NCBI GenBank assembly: GCA_052387675.1
Contig: JBQTIY010000011.1
Span: forward strand, 186,001-250,000
DNA: 64,000 bases
Origin: JBQTIY01 sp052387675
Lineage (GTDB): Bacteria; Planctomycetota; B15-G4
Reading direction: 5' to 3'
Part shown: piece by piece, positions 1-8,078 of the stretch
How the letters are laid out: the number at the start of each line of letters is the position of its first letter
Position numbering within the stretch: the stretch's first letter is position 1
The notes under the pieces: model-generated
What the model was told of the DNA's origin: nothing
What the model saw: only the letters and a program-made list of their open reading frames with translations
Databases searched by the model: none
Translations under genes and position numbers: made by a program

Positions 1-1
1 C

Positions 2-429
<428 letters not shown>

Positions 430-433
<4 letters not shown>

Positions 434-1833
434 GCGCGCCGCGCCGGACACCAAGCCTGCTTTCGTCCACGCTCACGCTGGTCGCCAAGGATCTGCGCCT
501 CTTCGCGCGCGATCGCATCGGCCTGATGCTGGGCTTTCTGCTGCCGCTCGCCCTCGTCGCGATCTTCGGCTACGTCATGGGCAATGTGGGCACCGGCGAC
601 GGGCCCATGCCGCGTGTCGAGATCTGGGTCGTGGATCTCGATCGCAGCGAGGCTTCCGCGGCCCTGCTCACGGCGTTGCGCGCCAGCGCGATGCTGGATG
701 TGGAGGAAGACGAGGGACCCACCACGCCGGCCGCTTCCACGGGAGCGACGCCCGCAACGTCAGAGCAGGCTCCGTCGACTGATGAAGCCACCGTGCGTGC
801 GGCCACGCGCCGGCGCGTGAGCGAAGGTCGCGAGCCGCTGGCGCTCATCATTCCCACAGGCTTTGCCCAGGGCCGCGAGTTGGAACTCCTGCACGATCCG
901 GGACGCACGATGGAAAGCCAGCTCGTCGGCATCGCCCTGCTGCAGGCGCTCATCGCCGCGCAAGGGCCCGACCTCGGCTGGAGCTTGGCGCGCCGCGGCC
1001 TGCTGAACTCCGGGCTGCCGGCCAGCTACACCGACCGCGTGAAGCGCGTTACGCAGACCTTTCGCGGCTCCGTCGAGGCACTCTTCATGGAGGCGGGAAT
1101 CAACGGCGCGCTGCACCCCGCTCCTCAGTCCCCCTTCACTCAAGACTTTGGCTCCTTGCTGCAGGCCATGCTGCCGGTGCAGCGGGAGGCGGTCGCGCCG
1201 GAAGGCCGCCGCGCGCGCATCAGCTACCAAGTCAGCCACGCTGTCTCGGGCATGACCGTCATGATGCTCATGTTCTCGCTCGTCGGCGCGGCGCGCTCGC
1301 TGCTGGAGGAGCGCGATCGCGGCGCACTGCGCCGGCTCGTGGCCGCCCCCATCGATCCGCGCGCCATCCTGCTCTCCAAGTTTGTGGGCACCTTCGTGCT
1401 CGGCTTACTGCTCATCACACTGCTCTTTTCCTTTGCCGGCCTGGCCTTCGACCTCGAACTGTTCTCGCGCCTCGACACGCTGATCGTGCTGGCCGTGGCC
1501 ACAGCGGCCGCCTGCTCAGCCTTCGCGGTGCTCATCGCCGCCTGGGCCCGCACCGAGAAGCAGGCCGACGGCGTCTCGACGCTGCTCATTCTCGTCATGG
1601 CGCCGCTGGGCGGCTGCTGGATGCCGCTCATGTTTCTGCCAGAAGGCGTGCAGGCCGTCTCGCGTTTCACGCTCCCATACTGGTCCATCGTTGGCTTCCA
1701 AGGCACCTTTTGGAACGGCCTGCATTGGACGCACGCCGCCATGTGGCCATCGGTGGCGGTGCTCCTGGGGATTGCCGCGGGCCTGGCCAGTCTGGCCCTG
1801 TGGATCTTCCGACGGCGCTACCTCTCCGGCTAA
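430..1833 (+). CDS. ABC-2 type transporter permease
   Basis: A 467-residue integral membrane protein that forms the channel half of the exporter with the preceding ATPase. One membrane helix lies near residues 30-50. A large non-membrane domain of about 220 residues follows, holding a Thr/Ala/Pro-rich low-complexity insertion near residues 93-118. Five hydrophobic segments then fill roughly residues 275-460, including the motif LLEERDRGALRRL, which is typical of ABC-2 permeases just after the first C-terminal helix. This matches the ABC2_membrane_3 layout (NatB/YhgE-like), with the big extracytoplasmic loop. It starts at the ATGA overlap with the ATPase. Substrate unknown. Confidence 0.9.
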
Positions 1834-1973
1834 GGAACGGACGAGTCCGGCTGAGGAGACGGGCGCCCACCCGCCGATGGAATCGGGAGGCGACCGGCAG
1901 CCGCGCGAGTCTTAAGATCTCGGCTCGTCGTGCGTTGACGCGTAGTGAGTCACCACGCGTCCAGGAGATGCCC

Positions 1974-3701
1974 ATGCTTCGCTTTCGCGACCCTCGTTCG
2001 TTGCGCAGTCCGCTCGTCCTCGCACTGGCGCTGCTCGCCGCAGCGCCCGCCGCGCCCGCCCAGACGGCAGTCGACCCGACGGTGCTCGACAGCCGCATCG
2101 CCGAAGTCGTGGTCTATGGCAGCACCGCGCGGCTGCGGCGCGTCGCAGCAGTGCCGGGCGGCGGCCTCTACTTGCTACGCGGCCTGCCCGAAAGCCTGGA
2201 CCGCGATAGCGTCCGTGTGCGGCTCAGCGTCGGCAGCGTCGCCTCGGTGGAGGTCATCGAGCGCGTGCAGGCGCAGACCTCCGATGCGCGCGTCGAGGAA
2301 GTGCGTCGCCGCCTGACCGACCTGCTCCGGCAGCAGCGGGTGCTCAAGGACGAGCACGCCATGCACTCTGCCACGCGCGATCATCTGCGCCGCGTGCTCA
2401 TGCTGGAGCAGGGCGCGCACGCCGGCGACGTGAGCGAGGGCCGCCCCAATCCCGAGGCTTGGGGCGCGAGCTTGGCCTGGGCGCTGAAGGAGTGGGAGCG
2501 CGCGCAGGAGGGCCTGCGCCGCGTGGACATCGCGCTTGAGGAGCTGCAGACGCAGATCGATGACGCGCAGGCCGAGCAGGCCGGGCTGCCAAAGGGCAGT
2601 GTGCGCTTGCACGACGTCGTCGTGGATGTGGTGGGTAGTGCGCCGGCCACGCTGGAGCTTGAAGCGCTGGTTTTTAACGCCGGCTGGCAGCCCAGCTACG
2701 ACCTGCGCACGGCGGCCGATGCGCGCAGCGTGGAGCTGGTCTATCGCGCCAAGGTCTGGCAGAGCACGGGCGAGGACTGGAACGATGTCGCGCTCCTGCT
2801 CTCCACCGCGCAGCCCGAGCGCGGCGCGCAAGGGCCCGACCCGCAGCAAATCCGGCTGCGCGCTTACGAGCCAAGCCTGTTGGCGCGCAAGGGCGGCTCC
2901 GCGCGGGCGGAGGAGCCGGTCGCCTATGAAACGGCTGCGCAACTTTCGGCGCTCGGCTACGTCGGCGAGGCTGACGCCGATTCGGCCCCTCCCCGTCTCG
3001 CCTTCTCCGCCGGCGTCGAAAGCCACGGCCTCTCGGTGCAGTTCCGTTTGCCGCGGCCGGAGTCCATTCCTTCACGCGACCGACCCAGCGATGTGCTTGT
3101 CGGCCGGCATGTGCTGGAGGTGCGGGCCGAGCGCTTCGTCGTGCCGGCGCTCGACCTGACCGTGTGGCTGCGCGGCCTGACGCGCAACGCCTCGCCGTGG
3201 ACGCTTCTGCCCGGCCGCGCCGCGGTGCACTTCGGGCAGGACTTCCTCGGCTATGCCCAGATCGAGAAGCCCATTCTGGCTGAGCAGGAGTTCACGCTGC
3301 ACCTCGGCGCCGATGCCAACGTGAGCTGCGAGCGCGTGAGCGTCGAGGATCTCAAGGAGCAGCCGGGCTTTTTGTCCAAGCGGCTGACGCGCACCGAGGG
3401 CTGGCGCATCACGCTGGAGAATCACGGCTCGACGGCGGCTACACAGCCCGATGGCAGCGTCATCGTGCTGGTGCGCGAGGCCATCCCGGTGCCGGCCGAC
3501 GACCGCATCCAGGTGGAAGTGCTCTCCGAGAGCAGCAAGCCCTCGCGCGACGAGCGCTGGGTCAAGGACCAGGACGAGCGCGGCATCCGCACCTGGAGCC
3601 TGTCCGTGCCGCGCGGCGGCGCGGCCACCCTCAACTACCGCCTACGCACGCAGTGGCCCGAGGGGCTGCTGCTCCAGCCAGAGCCCGTCCCGCTGCGATG
3701 A
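1974..3701 (+). CDS. DUF4139/DUF4140 (MuiA-like) exported protein
   Basis: A 575-residue protein with a clear signal peptide (residues about 8-27, ending APAQT). The N-terminal part, beginning AEVVVYGSTARLRR, matches the DUF4140 beta domain. A coiled-coil region follows (about residues 95-190). The DUF4139 domain covers the rest, recognised by EALVFNAGWQPSYDLR and AKVWQSTGEDWNDVALLLST. Relatives are called mucoidy inhibitor A-like; their biochemical role is not established. ATG at 1974 is preferred over ATG at 1968 because AGGAG lies six bases upstream of it. It is 140 bp after the permease and overlaps the next gene by ATGA, so it belongs to the same transcription direction and probably the same operon as the SurA-like gene. 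Confidence 0.85.
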   Translation: MLRFRDPRSLRSPLVLALALLAAAPAAPAQTAVDPTVLDSRIAEVVVYGSTARLRRVAAVPGGGLYLLRGLPESLDRDSVRVRLSVGSVASVEVIERVQAQTSDARVEEVRRRLTDLLRQQRVLKDEHAMHSATRDHLRRVLMLEQGAHAGDVSEGRPNPEAWGASLAWALKEWERAQEGLRRVDIALEELQTQIDDAQAEQAGLPKGSVRLHDVVVDVVGSAPATLELEALVFNAGWQPSYDLRTAADARSVELVYRAKVWQSTGEDWNDVALLLSTAQPERGAQGPDPQQIRLRAYEPSLLARKGGSARAEEPVAYETAAQLSALGYVGEADADSAPPRLAFSAGVESHGLSVQFRLPRPESIPSRDRPSDVLVGRHVLEVRAERFVVPALDLTVWLRGLTRNASPWTLLPGRAAVHFGQDFLGYAQIEKPILAEQEFTLHLGADANVSCERVSVEDLKEQPGFLSKRLTRTEGWRITLENHGSTAATQPDGSVIVLVREAIPVPADDRIQVEVLSESSKPSRDERWVKDQDERGIRTWSLSVPRGGAATLNYRLRTQWPEGLLLQPEPVPLR

Positions 3702-4891
3702 CCCTGCCGGCCAGCGCACTCGCTCTCCTGATGGCGCTGCCGGCGCAGTCGGCGCCGACTCCCCCCGCCGGGGCCTCGGCCGCCGTCACTCCGCCCTCCG
3801 CCGCGTCGCCCGCCGCGACGTCGGCCCCCACCGCGCTCCCCGCCGATCAGACTCTGGCTCCCGGCGAGGTGGCGCGCATCGATGACGCGCTCACGCTCAC
3901 GGTGGCCGAACTCGACCGCTATCTCGGCACCATCTTCGCGCGACTGCCGGAGGGCGTCGAGGCGCTGGAGGAACTGCTCGCCGAGACGCTCATCGAGCGC
4001 GCGGCCGAGGCGGCGGGCCTGCAAGCCAGCGCGGAGGAAGCGGCCGCGGCGGAGCGCGCACTCGAGGCTCAGGCGCGACAGGCTTCCGGCGGTGCCAAGG
4101 GCCTGGCCGAATCGCTCGGCGCGGGCGTCACCGCCGATGATGTGCGGCGAGCGATGCGGCTCATGGTGCTGCAAGACAAGCTCGTGCGGAGCGAGCAGGG
4201 GCTCGACGCCGAGGCGCCCCTGCCGCCGGAGATCCTCAACGGCTGGTTGAAGCGCGCGCTTGAGGAGGCCCAACTCAAGGAGGCGGAACTGGACGACGTG
4301 CTGGCGGCGCGCTTTGTCGGCGGGCATTTCAGCAAAGCTGATGTCGGGCGGCGGCTGCGGGCGTCACTGCCGCGCGAGGAAGTCCGCGGCGTACTGACCG
4401 AGATGATCGGGATCCTGCTCGTGCGGCGCCGCGCGGCCGTGCTGGACGTGAACATCACCCCGGCGGCCGCGACGCGCGAGATCCTCGAGCGCAACGAGCG
4501 CCTGCAGCAGCTCTCCGGCAGCGCCGACCTCACCTACGCTCGCTTCGTCGAGGAGACCGAGCGGCGCACCCTGCCCGAACTGCTCGTCTCGGACAAGTTT
4601 TCCACCGAGGTTTTGCTCCGCCAGCTCTCCGAGCGGGAGTGGGATGAGCCCGCCGCGCGCCGCTACTGGCAGGAGCACCGCGCCGACTTCGAGGGGCCGG
4701 CCCAGCCGCCCGCCGGCGCGGCGCCAACGCCCGCCACGACAGCCCCGTCGCCCGCCGGCGAAACCGCGGCCGAGACTGAGGCTGAGATCGAGGCGGCCTG
4801 GCAAGCGGCGCGACTGCTTGTCCTCAAGTCGCTGCGGCAGCGCACCTATCGACAGCTCTTCGAGGAAAGTAGGATCGTGCGCGCATTTTAG
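3698..4891 (+). CDS. SurA-N-like exported chaperone/foldase-like protein
   Basis: A 397-residue protein with a hydrophobic leader followed by a long Ala/Pro/Thr linker (residues about 20-50). The rest is charged and helical, with segments reminiscent of the SurA/PrsA N-terminal chaperone domain: a DDALTLTVAELDRYL start, a LAETLIERAAEAAGL helix and a C-terminal EEIxxAWQAARLLVLKSLRQ helix. No recognisable parvulin PPIase domain is present, so this would be a chaperone-like protein only. It overlaps the DUF4139 gene by ATGA and is followed after nine bases by the first BMC-P gene. Family assignment is moderate; it could be a lineage-specific exported helical protein. Confidence 0.6.
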   Translation: MTLPASALALLMALPAQSAPTPPAGASAAVTPPSAASPAATSAPTALPADQTLAPGEVARIDDALTLTVAELDRYLGTIFARLPEGVEALEELLAETLIERAAEAAGLQASAEEAAAAERALEAQARQASGGAKGLAESLGAGVTADDVRRAMRLMVLQDKLVRSEQGLDAEAPLPPEILNGWLKRALEEAQLKEAELDDVLAARFVGGHFSKADVGRRLRASLPREEVRGVLTEMIGILLVRRRAAVLDVNITPAAATREILERNERLQQLSGSADLTYARFVEETERRTLPELLVSDKFSTEVLLRQLSEREWDEPAARRYWQEHRADFEGPAQPPAGAAPTPATTAPSPAGETAAETEAEIEAAWQAARLLVLKSLRQRTYRQLFEESRIVRAF

Positions 4892-4900
4892 GAGTCCTGC

Positions 4901-5227
4901 ATGTTCATCGGCAAAGTCGTGGGCACGGTCGTTTCGACGATCAAGGACCCCAAGGTCGCGGCGCTCAAGTTCCAGATCGTGCAGGAGCTCGACGAGAAGA
5001 ATCGCGAGCGGAACAAATATCTCGTCGCGGTGGACACCATCGGCGCGGGCCAGGGCGACTTGGTGCTCTGCGTGCAGGGCAGCAGCGCGCGACAGACGAC
5101 CCTCACCGATGGACGGCCCATCGACGCGGCGATCTTCGCCATCATCGATTCCTGGGATGTGGACGACCAGGTCGTCTACGCCAAGGAGGGGCTGGAGGCG
5201 ATTGGCGCCAACCCTGCGGAGGTCTGA
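4901..5227 (+). CDS. Microcompartment vertex protein BMC-P (EutN/CcmL)
   Basis: A 108-residue EutN/CcmL-family protein. The pattern MFIGKVVGTVVSTIKDPK, then LVAVDTIGAGQGDLVL and a closing AAIFAIID, is diagnostic of this beta-barrel. Family members form pentamers that close the vertices of bacterial microcompartment shells. It is the first of three adjacent paralogues. It has a C-terminal extension of about 20 residues beyond the second and lies nine bases after the SurA-like gene; AGGAG sits just upstream of the ATG. Confidence 0.95.
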   Translation: MFIGKVVGTVVSTIKDPKVAALKFQIVQELDEKNRERNKYLVAVDTIGAGQGDLVLCVQGSSARQTTLTDGRPIDAAIFAIIDSWDVDDQVVYAKEGLEAIGANPAEV

Positions 5228-5482
5228 GTGTTCCTCGCACGCGTGATCGGGCGGGTTGTGTCCACTCAGCGGCTGCCGGGGCTGCTCGGTGAGCGATTTC
5301 TCATCGTGCAGCCGCTGAATGAGGAGTTTGCGCCGGCTGGCGACACGCTCGTGGCCTGCGACTCAGTGGACAGCGGGCCCGGAGATCTTGTGCATGTTTG
5401 CGACGGGCGCGAGGCGACGCTGGCGCTGAGGGAGCACTTTGTGCCGATCGACGCCACGATCGTGGGGCATGTGGAAGCATGA
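5228..5482 (+). CDS. Microcompartment vertex protein BMC-P (EutN/CcmL), second paralogue
   Basis: An 84-residue EutN/CcmL protein, near the minimal size of the family. It starts MFLARVIGRVVSTQ and has the loop DTLVACDSVDSGPGDLV, then IDATIVGHVE. The GTG start directly abuts the TGA of the previous gene, which implies translational coupling. Divergence from its neighbours (about one third identity by eye) suggests a mixed vertex set, as known in planctomycete microcompartment loci. Confidence 0.93.
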   Translation: MFLARVIGRVVSTQRLPGLLGERFLIVQPLNEEFAPAGDTLVACDSVDSGPGDLVHVCDGREATLALREHFVPIDATIVGHVEA

Positions 5483-5775
5483 AGCTCGGGCGCGTCGTAG
5501 GCACAGTCGTGACGCCGGTGCAGCACCCAGCCTACGACGGACGCCGGCTCCTCACCGTCCGGCCGATTCAGCCGGATGGGGGCCCCGCACCTGATCGCCT
5601 CTTCGTCGCCGTGGACCGCGCGCAGGCTGGTGTGGGCGACACCGTGCTCTTGATGGCGGAGGGCAGCTCGGTGCGCGAGATCGTCGGCGACAGCGAGGCG
5701 CCGATTCGCTGCGCCGTCGTCGGTGTGGTCGACCAGATCGCCGTGCACGGCCAAGTGGTCTTCCCTCGCGACTGA
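5479..5775 (+). CDS. Microcompartment vertex protein BMC-P (EutN/CcmL), third paralogue
   Basis: A 98-residue EutN/CcmL protein. It starts MKLGRVVGTVVTPVQHP and has the glycine-rich loop VDRAQAGVGDTVLLM and the final strand CAVVGVVDQ. The ATG overlaps the stop of the second paralogue (ATGA), so the three are one translational unit. No hexameric shell protein (BMC-H/T), aldehyde dehydrogenase or PduL is encoded in the window, so the rest of the shell must be elsewhere if these proteins do assemble into one. Confidence 0.94.
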   Translation: MKLGRVVGTVVTPVQHPAYDGRRLLTVRPIQPDGGPAPDRLFVAVDRAQAGVGDTVLLMAEGSSVREIVGDSEAPIRCAVVGVVDQIAVHGQVVFPRD

Positions 5776-5832
5776 CTGGCGCCGGCCGCCCCTCGGCGCG
5801 CAGGGGGTTCGCCCTGTGCGTCATGCTCATCC

Positions 5833-5879
5833 CCCGTCCCGTCCGTAGTCACCACATTGTGGTAACAACGGACGACGGG
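5833..5879. repeat. Long imperfect palindrome between BMC-P operon and PadR gene
   Basis: Arms starting CCCGTC at 5833 and ending GACGGG at 5879 pair over about 20 positions with three or four mismatches or bulges, closing on the perfect inner palindrome CCACATTGTGG near 5853-5863. No T-tract follows, so a classical intrinsic terminator is unlikely. It could be an operator for the regulator just downstream, or a transcript-stabilising hairpin at the end of the shell-protein operon. Confidence 0.6.
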
Positions 5880-5938
5880 AGCCGACTGGGTTGCAGAGGT
5901 CGCAATCCCCGACGCGACCGCCACTTTCCCTGCACCGG

Positions 5939-6631
5939 ATGCCCGTCTGCATGCCCGTCTCGCGCCGCCCCCGCCGCCTAGGCCACCCAGAACCGAACCC
6001 GTTCACACTTCACCTGCCCGCGGCTGCCTGTCAGCGGCGCCTACTCGGCCCCTTTCAGGCCTTGGTGCTCCTCGCGCTCGTCCAACTCGACGAGGACTGC
6101 CATGGCATCCGGGTGCGCCGGGTCATCGAGCACTGCACGGGACGGCGCATCTCAACGAACGCCGTTTACACCACGTTGCACCGCCTCGAGGAGCGCGGCT
6201 ACTTGCGCTCGTGGAAGCGGCCGGCCGTGCAGAGAACGGCCTGGCGCATCGCCTGCCTGTACATGGCCATGCCATGGTCGAACAACGCCTCGCGCTTCTT
6301 TGCGCTGACCGACGAAGGCCGCGACGCCTTGCGGGAAGCGCTCCTGGCCTGCGATCGACTTCGGGCAGAAGCAGGCGCGTTCTCCGGCGCTGCGTTGGCC
6401 ACAAACCAGCCGCCAGTCACTGCCCGACTCCGGCGGCCAGCCGAGCGCCCAGCATCGCGGCAACAGGCCGAAGTGCTGGCTGGCCTGCGGATTGGCGGGA
6501 TTCGCCGCCGTGAACTGGCCTGGCGTGAAAAGTTCCGCAAAGACTTCGCGGCGAGCTACGCCCCGCGCCTCGCTGCACGCCGGGCCGCGGCCGCCCCAGT
6601 GAAGGCGGACAGGCGCATGACGGCGGACTAG
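5939..6631 (+). CDS. PadR-like winged-helix transcriptional regulator
   Basis: About 230 residues from the first plausible ATG; a second in-frame ATG lies at 5951 and the start is uncertain. Residues about 35-130 form a PadR-type winged helix: LLGPFQALVLLALVQL, then a recognition region with STNAVYTTLHRLEERGYL, then FFALTDEGRDALREALL. The usual short basic wing is replaced by a longer hydrophobic stretch (WRIACLYMAMPWSNN). The C-terminal 100 residues are Arg/Ala-rich, unlike classical PadR proteins. A palindrome upstream at 5833-5879 is a candidate binding site. What it regulates is not known; the BMC-P genes and the aldolase are neighbours. Confidence 0.65.
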   Translation: MPVCMPVSRRPRRLGHPEPNPFTLHLPAAACQRRLLGPFQALVLLALVQLDEDCHGIRVRRVIEHCTGRRISTNAVYTTLHRLEERGYLRSWKRPAVQRTAWRIACLYMAMPWSNNASRFFALTDEGRDALREALLACDRLRAEAGAFSGAALATNQPPVTARLRRPAERPASRQQAEVLAGLRIGGIRRRELAWREKFRKDFAASYAPRLAARRAAAAPVKADRRMTAD

Positions 6632-6640
6632 GCCAGGGAG

Positions 6641-6717
6641 TGGCGTTCCCGGCAGGACTCGAACCTGCAACCGTCGGTTCCGAAGACCGAAGCTCTATCC
6701 AATTGAGCTACGGGAAC
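6641..6717 (-). tRNA. tRNA-Arg (anticodon UCG)
   Basis: A complete cloverleaf on the minus strand. The acceptor arms GTTCCCG/CGGGAAC pair perfectly, discriminator G and an encoded CCA end the molecule (6641-6644), the anticodon stem TCGGT/ACCGA encloses loop CTTCGGA with anticodon TCG (6681-6683 on the plus strand), and the T-loop GTTCGAGTC is canonical. It reads CGA codons (and CGG by wobble). It sits between two plus-strand genes with no other tRNA nearby. Confidence 0.95.
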
Positions 6718-6793
6718 ACGGCCAGATGACGCGGCCGGGCCGGTATGGAACCCGGCAGGGAGCGCCGGTGCAAGGGGCGGGCCTCACGCCGCT

Positions 6794-7837
6794 GTGCCTC
6801 TCGTGAGTAGGATGGCGCCCATGCAGCCCACCGCGCCGCCACCCACTGACCATGCAACGCCACTCATGGACCCCGGCCCGACTCCCAGCGCTTCTGGGGC
6901 GAGAGCCGCCGGAGCCGCCGGCTCGGCCGGCGCGGCCGGATCCGCCAACGTCGCGGGTGCCGCGCCTTCCGCACCGGCGAACTGCGGCCTGCCGGTCGTC
7001 GACCCGGCGTTGGAGGGCCAGCCGCTCGGCGCTACGTGGAGCGCCCCGACGGCCCCGCCGGTGCGTCGCGGCGTGCTGGCCGTGCCGCCGCACCCCGCCG
7101 ACAAGGCCGCCCTCGCGCAACAGATCTGTGACGTGATGCACCTCATGTACACGCACGAGTTCGTCGTGGCCAACGACGGCAACGTGAGCGCGCGCCTGCC
7201 CAACGGCAACATCCTCATCACGGCCAGCGGCGTCCTCAAAGGCTTCATGACGCCCGACCAAGTCATCGAGTGCGACCCCGAAGGCAACTCACTCGACGGC
7301 CGCCGCGTGACCACCGAGGTCAAGATGCACGTGGCCGCCTACCAAGTGCGACCCGACATCCGCGCGGTTGTCCATGGCCACCCCATCTACGCCATCGCCT
7401 TCAGCTTGGCGGGCATCAGCCTCGCGGAGTGCACGATCCCCGAGATCATCGTGACCATGGGCACGATCCCCACCGCGCCCTACGCCACGCCCTCCACCTA
7501 CGCGCTGCCGGACTCGCTCAAGCACTTTCTGTCGCGCGGCGACGCCGTGATCATGGAGCGGCACGGCGTGGTCTGCATCGGCAGCGATCTCATCGACGCT
7601 TACAAGAAGCTCGAGATGGTCGAGCACACGGCCAAGATCACGCACGCGGCGCGCACGCTCGGCGTCGTGCGCCCCATCGCGCCCCCCGGCGTGAAAGAGC
7701 TGCTCGAAACCAGAAAGTCGCTGGGCATCTACACCAAGAACAACCTCTGCGACGGCTGCGGCGCGCGCGAAGTTTGCGCGGCGCCCATCTACCCCGATGT
7801 GCAGATGGTTGAGCCGCGGCGCGCCCCCGCGCGTTGA
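6794..7837 (+). CDS. Class II aldolase/adducin family protein (fuculose/rhamnulose-phosphate aldolase type)
   Basis: Up to 347 residues; alternative starts are ATG 6812 or 6821. Residues about 10-95 are a low-complexity Ala/Gly/Pro region. The catalytic domain follows: NDGNVSARL (128-134), ITASGVLKG (142-150), Glu175 in TTEVKMH, the zinc pair H194/H196 in VVHGHPIYA and the third zinc ligand H257 in ERHGVVC. These sugar-phosphate aldolases cleave fuculose- or rhamnulose-1-phosphate to lactaldehyde and DHAP, and in planctomycetes they can be packaged in microcompartments, which fits the three BMC-P genes 1 kb upstream. The C-terminus carries an extra CDGCGAREVC cysteine cluster (319-328). The last 9 codons lie in a 36 bp tandem repeat. 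Confidence 0.88.
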   Translation: MPLVSRMAPMQPTAPPPTDHATPLMDPGPTPSASGARAAGAAGSAGAAGSANVAGAAPSAPANCGLPVVDPALEGQPLGATWSAPTAPPVRRGVLAVPPHPADKAALAQQICDVMHLMYTHEFVVANDGNVSARLPNGNILITASGVLKGFMTPDQVIECDPEGNSLDGRRVTTEVKMHVAAYQVRPDIRAVVHGHPIYAIAFSLAGISLAECTIPEIIVTMGTIPTAPYATPSTYALPDSLKHFLSRGDAVIMERHGVVCIGSDLIDAYKKLEMVEHTAKITHAARTLGVVRPIAPPGVKELLETRKSLGIYTKNNLCDGCGAREVCAAPIYPDVQMVEPRRAPAR

Positions 7838-7917
7838 GCCGAGTTGGGGCCGCGGGGCGCCCCCGCGCGCTGAGCCGAGATCGAGCCGCGACGCGCCCCC
7901 GCGCGCTGACACCGGCC
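7811..7917. repeat. Three tandem 36 bp GC-rich repeats spanning the aldolase stop codon
   Basis: Units at 7811-7846, 7847-7882 and 7883-7917 share the core CGCGCCCCCGCGCG followed by TTGA or CTGA and GCCGA. The first unit encodes the last residues of the aldolase (EPRRAPAR) and its TGA, so units 2 and 3 look like tandem copies of the gene's 3' end. Confidence 0.85.
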
Positions 7918-8078
7918 GCCAAGTTCAGCGCCGGACCGGGGCCTTAGACAGGGCGGCTGTCCGGAATTTGGATTCTCGGCTACCCTGCTGCGTCGGTGCA
8001 GGGCCTACCACGTGACTCTGCTTCCCCGGGCCGGGAGTTCAGCATGCATCAACGCGTCTTAAGAGCGCGGGGCCGGTG

